Assembly (NCBI GenBank): GCA_039796575.1
Contig: JBDKJP010000079.1
Location: 1-64,000, forward strand
DNA length: 64,000 nucleotides
Direction of reading: 5' to 3'
Source of the DNA: UBA668 sp039796575
GTDB lineage: Bacteria > Actinomycetota > Acidimicrobiia > Acidimicrobiales > Ilumatobacteraceae
Positions 7,853 through 14,636 of this stretch are shown here, piece after piece (position 1 is the first letter of the stretch; every line of letters starts with the position of its first letter). Below the pieces are notes generated by a model. It was not told where the DNA came from and searched no databases. It was given only the letters and a program-made list of their open reading frames with translations. A program made the position numbers and the translations under genes.

Positions 7853-9166
7853 TCAGATCCGACCGTTCGTGCGGAGCTTGGCGACGTTGGCCGGCATCGA
7901 CAGCACCTCGCGGTACTGGTCGACCGTGAGCTGCGCGCAGTGCTTCCAGCTCCACCGCTCGACCACGCGCTGACGACCCGCCGCGCCGACACGGGCGCGC
8001 AGGTCGGCGTCGTCGAGGCCGCGGCGCAGCGCGGTGACGAGTGCCTCCACGTCGCCCGCCTTGCACTGCAGCACGGTGTCGCCGTCACGGCCGGTGACCT
8101 CGGGCAGCGCGCCGCCGTCGGTGGCCACCAGACAGATGCCGGTGCTCATCGCCTCGATGGCGGGCAGGCTGAAGCCCTCGTACAGGCTGGGCACCACGGC
8201 CAGCTCGGCCTCGGCGTACAGCTCGACGATGCGCTCGTCGCTGACACCCGACACGAACTCGATGTGCGGACGCAGCCCGAGCTTGTCGATGAGGTCGGCG
8301 CTCGCACCCTCGCGCGGCTTGCCGATGATGGTGAGCGTGACGTCGCGTTCGGTGCGCAGCTTGGCCATCGCCTCGAGCAGGTAGCTGAGCCCCTTCAACG
8401 CCACGTCGGCCGACGCCGTGGTGATGAGGCGACCCGGACGACGGGTGACGTGCGGCATCGGGAGGAACAGCTCGGGGTCGACGCCTACGGGCACGAGGCG
8501 CATGCGGTCGAGCGACACGCCCATGTCGGCGTGGATGTCCTTGATGCTGTTCTCGCTGACGACCACGACGCGGGGCATGCGGCTGGCGACGCGGCCCTGC
8601 ATCTCCACGAAGCTGTACCAGCGCTTGATGGCGCGACGGCGACGCTTGGTGGGCGCGTGCTCCATCTCGAGCGCGCGGTCGCGCGTGATGGGGTGGTGCA
8701 GCGTGACGATGGTGGGGATGATCTTCTCGACGCCGAGGATGCCGTAGCCGAGGCACTGGTTGTCGTGCACGAGGTCGAAGTCGCGCTGGCGCTTCTTCAA
8801 CGCGTCGAGCACGCGGAGGCTGAACCCGAGCGGCTCGCCGAACGTGCCCTTCATGTGCGTGAGGGTCTCGACGAGGTCGCCCTTCGACTTGATCTCCCAG
8901 TAGGCCGGGAAGCGGCCCGGGTACGCGTCGTTCCAGAGGTCGAGGCTGGGCAGCTTGTGCAGCGCGATGCGGTCGTCGAGCACCGGGTACGGCTGGCCGC
9001 CGAACACCTCGACCGTGTGGCCGAGGTCGACGAGTGCCTTCGTGAGGTGGCGGGTGTAGACACCCTGGCCACCCACGTGGGGCTTGCCGCGATAGGTGAG
9101 GTAGGCGATCTTCAGCGGGGCGTCGGGATCGAGGCCCGCGCCCCTGGCCGGGTTGACGGCAGACAT
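7853..9166 (-). CDS. Glycosyltransferase family 4 (GT-B)
   Basis: A 437-residue retaining GT-B transferase. The N-terminal domain has the glycine-rich GGQGVYTRHLTKALVDLGH; the C-terminal nucleotide-sugar domain has PVGVDPELF, TTASADVALKGLSYLLEAM and the E-x7-E motif in SLYEGFSLPAIEAMSTG. Family members transfer hexoses or mannose to lipids and polysaccharides at the cytoplasmic membrane face. ATG 9166 is preceded by a TAGCGT box about 8 nt upstream, so a leaderless start is possible. First gene of the operon with the methyltransferase and toroid protein; the acceptor is unknown. Confidence 0.87.
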   Translation of the reverse strand: MSAVNPARGAGLDPDAPLKIAYLTYRGKPHVGGQGVYTRHLTKALVDLGHTVEVFGGQPYPVLDDRIALHKLPSLDLWNDAYPGRFPAYWEIKSKGDLVETLTHMKGTFGEPLGFSLRVLDALKKRQRDFDLVHDNQCLGYGILGVEKIIPTIVTLHHPITRDRALEMEHAPTKRRRRAIKRWYSFVEMQGRVASRMPRVVVVSENSIKDIHADMGVSLDRMRLVPVGVDPELFLPMPHVTRRPGRLITTASADVALKGLSYLLEAMAKLRTERDVTLTIIGKPREGASADLIDKLGLRPHIEFVSGVSDERIVELYAEAELAVVPSLYEGFSLPAIEAMSTGICLVATDGGALPEVTGRDGDTVLQCKAGDVEALVTALRRGLDDADLRARVGAAGRQRVVERWSWKHCAQLTVDQYREVLSMPANVAKLRTNGRI

Positions 9167-9225
9167 GGCGGACAACGCTACCGGCCGGTGGTTACCGGTG
9201 GGTAGGTGATGCGCGTCACCCCAGG

Positions 9226-9990
9226 TCAGCGGCCCCAGCGGAGTGTCATCCGGCGCTGCAGCAACTCGCCCGGCTCCAGCCGCACGGCACCGCCGATGGT
9301 GAACGCGTCGGGTGGTCCGCTCTGCGGCTCCACGCACGTCACGTCGTCGGGCTGGTCGTAGACCACCCAGTGGCCGCAGTCGCTGTCGAGCGTGAGGGTG
9401 AGGCCGGGCTGGTGCAGCCGCAGCGGCGCGGTGGGGCGGACGAAGCAGTCGTCCCACGGATGCGGCTTCGGAGCGACGAGCTCGGCGGTGGCGATGTACT
9501 CGTCGTCGCGCACGTGCATCGCCTCGAACTCGAGGTCGGCCTGGAGCGGCTTGCGGAAGCACGGATGCCATCCGATGACGGCCGGCATCGCCTGCTGCAC
9601 GGCGTACACGCTGAGGATGCAGGTGAGCCCGTGCTCGTCGAGCGCGAGGTGCTGGTGTGCCGTGCCGCCGAACGACCAGGTGAGCGGCGTGCGCAGCTCG
9701 CAGTAGTCGCGGCCGGCGTCGACCACCTCCCAGTCGGCGGTGAGCACGGTGCCGTGGATGGCGTGCGGCTCGAGGTTGACGGGCAGCTGGTGGGTGGCGC
9801 CGTCGAACGTGAACCGTCCGTGCCGCACCCGGCCTGCCCACGGTGCCATCGGGTACGAGCCCCACGACATCGGGCCACCGGACCGGTCGTCCTTCAGCAG
9901 TGACAGCTCGCCCACTTCGATCTGCGCCACGCGGCCGCCGTCGCCGGGCGACACCGTGACGAACGCGTCGCCGGCTTCCAACTCGATCAT
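9226..9990 (-). CDS. Aldose 1-epimerase family protein
   Basis: A 254-residue beta-sandwich protein of the galactose-mutarotase superfamily. PMAPWAGRVRHGRFTFDG holds the conserved Asn/Arg-like substrate segment (here WAGR), PHAIHGTV the active-site His, and VIGWHPCFRK the second His; CVEPQSGPPDAF supplies the catalytic Glu near the C-terminus. It likely interconverts anomers of an aldose or acts on a sugar-like substrate. ATG 9990 is preferred because the two further upstream ATGs (10008, 10014) crowd the divergent dtd start. Confidence 0.8.
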   Translation of the reverse strand: MIELEAGDAFVTVSPGDGGRVAQIEVGELSLLKDDRSGGPMSWGSYPMAPWAGRVRHGRFTFDGATHQLPVNLEPHAIHGTVLTADWEVVDAGRDYCELRTPLTWSFGGTAHQHLALDEHGLTCILSVYAVQQAMPAVIGWHPCFRKPLQADLEFEAMHVRDDEYIATAELVAPKPHPWDDCFVRPTAPLRLHQPGLTLTLDSDCGHWVVYDQPDDVTCVEPQSGPPDAFTIGGAVRLEPGELLQRRMTLRWGR

Positions 9991-10016
9991 CGGTGCACTC
10001 TCTAGCATGCGCATCC

Positions 10017-10454
10017 ATGCGAGGTCTGGTGCAGCGGGTGCAGCGTGCGAGCGTGACGGTGGCGGGGGAGACGGTCGGCGAGATCGGCCAGGGCCTGTGC
10101 GTGCTGGTGGGTGTCACCCACGACGACACGGCGGCGCACGCGGTGAAGCTGGCCGAGAAGATCTGGCACCTGCGGGTGATGGACGACGACGACGGCGTGA
10201 TGAACCGCAGTGTGGCCGACACCACGCGCGAGGTGCTGGTGGTGAGCCAGTTCACGCTGTACGGCGACACGTCGGCCGGTCGCCGTCCGAGCTGGATCGC
10301 GGCGGCCCGGCCCGAGCACGCCGAGCCGCTGGTGCAGGCCGTGGTCGACCACCTGCGCGGCCTCGGTGCCACCGTGGCCACCGGCCGGTTCCGCACCGAG
10401 ATGCTGGTCGACATCCAGAACGACGGCCCGGTCACCGTCCTCCTCGAGCTCTGA
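10017..10454 (+). CDS. dtd: D-aminoacyl-tRNA deacylase
   Basis: A 145-residue DTD protein of full length. It hydrolyses D-amino acids (and glycine from mischarged tRNA-Ala) from tRNAs, a proofreading step in the cytosol. Signature motifs are present: SQFTLYGDT near residue 79 and the Gly-cisPro motif in NDGPVTVLLEL at the C-terminus; the N-terminus MRGLVQRVQRASV is typical. A TAGCAT box ends 8 nt before ATG 10017, so a leaderless or nearly leaderless transcript is likely. It is followed by a repeat-bearing 244-nt gap. Confidence 0.95.
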   Translation: MRGLVQRVQRASVTVAGETVGEIGQGLCVLVGVTHDDTAAHAVKLAEKIWHLRVMDDDDGVMNRSVADTTREVLVVSQFTLYGDTSAGRRPSWIAAARPEHAEPLVQAVVDHLRGLGATVATGRFRTEMLVDIQNDGPVTVLLEL

Positions 10455-10474
10455 CCCCACCCGCTCCGCCGTGT

Positions 10475-10562
10475 CGGGTCCGTGTCGTGCCACCGTTGGC
10501 ACGAACCGGACCCACGGGTCCGCAGTGAGCCAGGAATGGCGCGAATCGGACCCGTGGGTCCG
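10475..10562. repeat. Intergenic double hairpin, repeat family C copy 1 (88 nt)
   Basis: The order is CGGGTCCG, 24 nt, CGGACCCACGGGTCCG, 24 nt, CGGACCCGTGGGTCCG. Each 24-nt insert can fold: the first has GTGCCA/TGGCAC. The outer blocks GGGTCCG/CGGACCC pair, giving two tandem hairpins. An element of the same 88-nt length lies at 61945-62032, with the paired bases changed on both sides. It sits between dtd and the aminotransferase gene, both on the plus strand. Confidence 0.8.
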
Positions 10563-10603
10563 AAGCGGGTCGCGGGCGCTCGGGCGTCCGCGGGTGAGCG
10601 AAC

Positions 10604-10638
10604 GTTCCGCGATGCGGAACTGTTCCGGGATGCGGGAC
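10604..10638. promoter_or_regulatory. Tandem palindromic operator-like sites upstream of the aminotransferase operon
   Basis: GTTCCGCGATGCGGAAC (10604-10620), one T, then GTTCCGGGATGCGGGAC (10622-10638): two 17-nt copies, each an inverted repeat with a 3-nt centre, spaced 18 nt apart. A TAGGGT box (10648-10653) follows, so the sites cover the -35 region of the probable promoter. TTCCGC/GCGGAA arms resemble sites bound by IclR-type regulators; that comparison is from memory and is inference. Confidence 0.55.
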
Positions 10639-10698
10639 AGATCGCGCTAGGGTGCGACGCACGATTTCGAACCACCCTCGTGGGGGAAGGCAGGAGCG

Positions 10699-11895
10699 AT
10701 GGCGCTCGCAACACGGCTCGAGAACCTCGGCACGGAGACCGCGTTCGCGGTGTCGCTCGCCGCAGCCGACTGGGCGTCGAAGGGGAACCGGGTGTTCCCG
10801 TTCCACCTCGGCGACATCAACCTGCCCACGCCGGGCAACATGGTCGAGGCGATGAACCGCGCCATCGCCGACGGCAAGACGGGCTACTGCCCGGCCGCCG
10901 GCATCATGCCGCTGCGCGAGGCCCTCGCCGCCGACACCGGCGCGCGCCGCGGCCTCGACTACTCGGCCGCCAACGTGGTGGTGCAGCCCGGCGGCAAGCC
11001 GGTGATCGGCAAGTTCATCCAGACCGTGATGAACCCGGGCGACGGCGTGCTGTACCCCAACCCCGGCTACCCGATCTACGAGAGCATGATCGAGTACTAC
11101 GGCGGTCAGAGCCTGGCGTACCGCTACGTGCAGACCGACAAGGGCTTCGCCATCGACCTCGACCACCTGCGCTCGCTCATCACGCCGAGCACGCGGGCCA
11201 TCATCTACAACAACCTGCAGAACCCGCTCGGCTGCGAGAGCACGCCCGAGGAGATGCAGGCCATCGCCGACATCGCCATCGAGCACGACCTGATGGTGCT
11301 CGCCGACGAGGCGTACTTCGAGATGCGCTACGCCGGCACCAGTTCGTCCATCGCGTCGCTGCCCGGCATGTACGAGCGCACGGTCATCCTGTACACGTTC
11401 TCGAAGAAGTTCGCGATGACCGGCTGGCGTCTCGGCGCCGCCATCGCCCCGCTGCCCGTGGCCGAGAGCATCGCCAAGCTGAACACCAACGACGAGAGCT
11501 GCACCACCCACTTCGTGCAGGCCGCCGGCGTGGAGGGCATCGTCGGTGCGCAGGATGGCCCGCTGGCCATCCTCGCCGAGCTGCAGCGCCGCCGCGACGC
11601 CGCCTGGGGCGAGCTGTCGCAGATCGACGGCCTGGTGTGCCCGAAGCCGGACGCCACCTTCTACCTGTTCCCGAAGGTCACCGACGTGATGGCTCGCATG
11701 GGGTTCGACGAGGTCGGCGCGTTCGCCACCGCGGCGCTGCACGAGACCGGCGTGTCGTTCTGCACCCGCAAGCACTTCGGTCGCCCTCAGCCGGGCGAGG
11801 CCGATCACTTCGTTCGGTTCGCGTACTCGGGCCTGTCGGTCGACGACATCCGGGAAGGCCTGTCGGGCCTGCGTCGCTGGATCGAGGCGCACTGA
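10699..11895 (+). CDS. PLP-dependent aminotransferase, class I/II
   Basis: A 398-residue fold-type I aminotransferase. The Schiff-base lysine is in TFSKKFAMTGWRLG, the PLP-ring Asp in VLADEAYFEM, PNPGYPIYESM is the usual substrate loop, and HFVRFAYSG carries the carboxylate-binding Arg. These enzymes swap an amino group between an amino acid and a 2-oxo acid; specificity is not visible. AGGAG lies 3-4 nt before ATG 10699. The downstream dehydrogenase overlaps its stop by 1 nt, so the pair probably converts an amino acid to a 2-hydroxy acid through the oxo acid (inference). Confidence 0.88.
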   Translation: MALATRLENLGTETAFAVSLAAADWASKGNRVFPFHLGDINLPTPGNMVEAMNRAIADGKTGYCPAAGIMPLREALAADTGARRGLDYSAANVVVQPGGKPVIGKFIQTVMNPGDGVLYPNPGYPIYESMIEYYGGQSLAYRYVQTDKGFAIDLDHLRSLITPSTRAIIYNNLQNPLGCESTPEEMQAIADIAIEHDLMVLADEAYFEMRYAGTSSSIASLPGMYERTVILYTFSKKFAMTGWRLGAAIAPLPVAESIAKLNTNDESCTTHFVQAAGVEGIVGAQDGPLAILAELQRRRDAAWGELSQIDGLVCPKPDATFYLFPKVTDVMARMGFDEVGAFATAALHETGVSFCTRKHFGRPQPGEADHFVRFAYSGLSVDDIREGLSGLRRWIEAH

Positions 11896-12872
11896 TGGGC
11901 ACACCGCGCATCGCCGTCACCGGTCGCATCCCCGACGCCGGGTTCGAGCTGCTGCACGAGGCCGGCGACGTGGTCGCCTGGGACTCGCTCGACGTGCCGA
12001 GCGTCGAGCAGGTGCACGAGATGGTGGCCGGCGCCGACGCCGTGCTCACGCTGCTCACCACGAAGGTCGACGACGCGTTCCTCGACGCGGCCGGCCCGCA
12101 GCTGAAGGTGGTCGCCAACGTGGCGGTCGGGTACAACAACATCGACGTCGCCGCGTGCGCGGCGCGTGGCGTGGTGTGCACCAACACGCCCGGCGTGCTC
12201 ACCGAGGCCACCGCCGACATCGCGATGGCACTCGTGCTGATGGCCACCCGCCGTCTCGGCGAGGGCGAGCGCGTCATCCGCAGCAACACGCCGTGGCAGT
12301 GGGGCATGTTCTACATGCTCGGTTCCGGCATCCAGGGCCGGCGGCTCGGCATCGTCGGCATGGGCGACATCGGTCAGGCGCTGGCCCGCCGGGCGAAGGC
12401 GTTCGGCATGACCATCGCCTACTCGAACCGCAAGCCGGTCGCGCCGGCGGTGGAGGCGGAGCTCGGCGCCGAGTTCATGAGCCTCGACGAGCTGCTCTCG
12501 ACGAGCGACGTGGTGAGCATCAACTGCCCGTACTCGCCGGCCACCCACCACCTCATCGGTGCCGACGAACTGGCGGCGATGAAGCCGTCGGCGTTCCTGG
12601 TGAACACCGCTCGCGGTCCCATCGTCGACGAGGCCGCGCTGGTGGCCGCACTGCAGGCGGGCTCCATCGCCGGTGCCGGGCTCGACGTGTTCGAGGCCGA
12701 GCCGACGGTGCACCCCGGTCTGCTCGAGTGCGAGAACGCCGTGCTGATCCCGCACCTCGGGTCGGCCACGGTGGAGACCCGCTCGGCCATGGCACGCCTC
12801 GCGGCGCACAACGCCGTGAACGTGCTGAACGGCGTGGAGCCGCCTACACCGATTCCGGTGCCTGGCGCCTGA
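11895..12872 (+). CDS. D-2-hydroxyacid dehydrogenase (glyoxylate/hydroxypyruvate reductase type)
   Basis: A 325-residue NAD(P)-dependent 2-hydroxyacid dehydrogenase. ANVAVGYNNIDVAAC is the substrate-side motif, GIVGMGDIGQALARRAKAFG the Rossmann dinucleotide motif, FLVNTARGPIVDEAAL the catalytic Arg region, AGLDVFEAEP the catalytic Glu, and IPHLGSAT the catalytic His. This fits glyoxylate/hydroxypyruvate reductase (GyaR/GHRB) best. ATG 11895 shares one base with the aminotransferase stop. Its last 29 nt overlap the 3' end of the convergent lnt-like gene. Confidence 0.88.
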   Translation: MGTPRIAVTGRIPDAGFELLHEAGDVVAWDSLDVPSVEQVHEMVAGADAVLTLLTTKVDDAFLDAAGPQLKVVANVAVGYNNIDVAACAARGVVCTNTPGVLTEATADIAMALVLMATRRLGEGERVIRSNTPWQWGMFYMLGSGIQGRRLGIVGMGDIGQALARRAKAFGMTIAYSNRKPVAPAVEAELGAEFMSLDELLSTSDVVSINCPYSPATHHLIGADELAAMKPSAFLVNTARGPIVDEAALVAALQAGSIAGAGLDVFEAEPTVHPGLLECENAVLIPHLGSATVETRSAMARLAAHNAVNVLNGVEPPTPIPVPGA

Positions 12873-14367
12873 AGCCCCACCACGCCAGGCCGAGCAGCAC
12901 CACCATCAGCCCCACCCACGGCAGGTCGCCGAGCTGGGAGTACCAGGTGCGGCCTTCGCGCAGTTCGACGTCGTGCACGATGACGGCCTGTTCGCTCACC
13001 GACGTGCGGTCGATGACGTCGCCGTCGGGCGTGACGAACGCGGTGAAGCCGGTGGGCGACGCCTGCACCACCCAGCGACCCTGCTCGTGCGCGCGCAGTC
13101 GCGACGACGCCACTTGCTGGGTCTGCAGCACGGTCCAGGTGTAGCTGCTGCCGTTGGTGGGGTTGGTGATGAACAGGCCACCTTCCTCCACGCCTTCGTT
13201 GGCCCGGCCGCCGAAGAACACCTCCCACGAGATGACCACACCCATGCGCGTGCCGTCGGGCAGCTCCAGCACCGCTTTGCCCTCGCCGGCCTGTGCGTCG
13301 GTGGGCACCAGGTCGGTGGGCGCGCCGAGCGCGTCGAGCAGGCCGCGCATCGGCATGTACTCGCCGAACGGCACGCGGCGCACCTTGTCGTAGCGGTCGA
13401 CCAGTTCGCCCTCGGGGGTGACGATGACCTGCGCGTTGAGGAAGTGCTCGCCGTCGGGCGTGTCCTCGGTGATGCCCACGCTGAACGGCGCGCCGATGCG
13501 TGCCGCCTCGGCGACCACCGCGTCGAACTCGGGGCTGTCCTCGAAGCGGTCGCCGCCGTCGATGTCGATGACGTTCTCCGGCCACAGCACCATGTCGACC
13601 GAACCGGGCTCGATGGTGGCCGTGGCCTCGAGGTGCCGTTCGAAGACGACGTCGTCGGGCGTGTCGACCGCATGCGTGCCCTGTTCACCGCCGCCCTGCA
13701 CGGCCGCGATGCGGATGGTCTGCCCGCTGCCCACGGCGGTGGTGCCGTCGGCCAGCGGGCTGACGAACCACACCACGAGCGCGAGGCCGAGCGCGATGAC
13801 GCCGTGCCATTCGCCCTTGGCGGTGACGCCGCGCTTGCGGGCCAGCGCCGGCACCACCGGCGACGGCCCGGCCAGCGCGAAGCCGACCTGGAACGTGAAC
13901 CACGTGAGCAGCAGCACACCACCGATGCGCACGACGCCGACGAACACGCCGTCGGCCTGACCGATGGCCAGCGTCGCGAGCGGCACACCGCCGAACGGGA
14001 AGCACAACCGGAGTGCCTCGGCCAGGGTGTGCGCGGCCGGTCGACCGAACACCCGCCACGGTCCGCGCGGGGCCACCCAGGCCGCGGCGGCGTGGAAGCC
14101 GGCGAACATCGTGGCCGCGACCAGGTAGCCGGGCACGGTGAGGAACCACATCCACACCATCCCGGGGAACAGCCAGCCGGCACCGAACAGCCAGCCGCGC
14201 AGGGCGCGCTGGCGACCGGTCTCGGCCCGTTGCACGGCGGATTCGAACACGGCGACACCCGCGAACGCGAGGGGCCAGAAGCCCCACGGGGGGAGGGATG
14301 CGGCGACCAGCAGACCACCGACGAACGCGGTGAGCCCCTGGCGGGAGAAGCGGGGACGGAACGACAC
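12844..14367 (-). CDS. lnt: Apolipoprotein N-acyltransferase homologue with catalytic Cys replaced by Ser
   Basis: A 507-residue protein with about six N-terminal membrane helices (including LPPWGFWPLAFAG and GWLFGAGWLFPGMVW), then a nitrilase-fold domain and a last helix, the layout of Lnt, which N-acylates lipoproteins from phospholipid on the outer membrane face. The triad Glu (LWPENVID) and Lys (YDKVRRVPFGEYMP) are present, but the position that is Cys in ICYE of enterobacterial Lnt reads VISWEVFFGG: Ser380, codon at 13228-13230. The only Cys in the protein (LRLCFPFG) is in the membrane part. It may be a Ser-variant enzyme or an inactive homologue. Confidence 0.82.
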   Translation of the reverse strand: MSFRPRFSRQGLTAFVGGLLVAASLPPWGFWPLAFAGVAVFESAVQRAETGRQRALRGWLFGAGWLFPGMVWMWFLTVPGYLVAATMFAGFHAAAAWVAPRGPWRVFGRPAAHTLAEALRLCFPFGGVPLATLAIGQADGVFVGVVRIGGVLLLTWFTFQVGFALAGPSPVVPALARKRGVTAKGEWHGVIALGLALVVWFVSPLADGTTAVGSGQTIRIAAVQGGGEQGTHAVDTPDDVVFERHLEATATIEPGSVDMVLWPENVIDIDGGDRFEDSPEFDAVVAEAARIGAPFSVGITEDTPDGEHFLNAQVIVTPEGELVDRYDKVRRVPFGEYMPMRGLLDALGAPTDLVPTDAQAGEGKAVLELPDGTRMGVVISWEVFFGGRANEGVEEGGLFITNPTNGSSYTWTVLQTQQVASSRLRAHEQGRWVVQASPTGFTAFVTPDGDVIDRTSVSEQAVIVHDVELREGRTWYSQLGDLPWVGLMVVLLGLAWWGFRRQAPESV

Positions 14368-14464
14368 TGAGGGGCGACGCTAGTGCGGCGACCTGCGGCG
14401 GATCGGGCATCCGATCTGCGCGCGTTGGGTGGGAATCCTTGCGGATTTCTTGAAGGGACTCCGC

Positions 14465-14493
14465 TTGAGTTCGTCAATTCGCTCACGTAGCGT
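14465..14493 (+). promoter_or_regulatory. Sigma-70-type promoter of the surface-protein gene
   Basis: TTGAGT (14465-14470), exactly 17 nt, then TAGCGT (14488-14493). Transcription would start near 14500, giving a leader of about 136 nt before ATG 14637, longer than for most genes in this window. Confidence 0.5.
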
Positions 14494-14599
14494 CGCCGAC
14501 AGTGCCGCTGACGAGGCACGACGGGATGCGTTGATCCGCTGGGCTGCAACTGGTCGCTTGGCCTGCGGGGAGCAAGAGCGAAACCGACCCCTGCATCAA

Positions 14600-14616
14600 C
14601 CCGGTCTCCCGCCGGG
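14600..14616 (+). promoter_or_regulatory. 5'-leader hairpin just upstream of the surface-protein RBS
   Basis: CCCGG (14600-14604) and CCGGG (14612-14616) form a 5-bp GC stem with a 7-nt loop, 8 nt before a strong GGAGG (14625-14629), which is 7 nt from ATG 14637. It could influence ribosome access. I could not match the roughly 136-nt leader to any riboswitch class I know. Confidence 0.35.
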
Positions 14617-14636
14617 ACTCACATGGAGGTTGGGGA

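Noticed and set aside
7265..9205. 646-codon plus-strand open frame opposite the methyltransferase and GT4 genes
   Set aside because: Low-complexity shadow composition; the minus-strand genes are well supported.
12973..14370. Long open frame (465 codons) on the plus strand opposite the lnt-like gene
   Set aside because: It is a GC-rich shadow: His/Arg/Gly/Asp-rich with no recognisable domain, while the minus-strand frame has clear Lnt motifs and membrane helices.
14494..14636. Riboswitch in the long leader of the surface-protein gene
   Set aside because: Only a small hairpin near the RBS is seen; I could not match conserved cores of c-di-GMP, c-di-AMP or cobalamin riboswitches.
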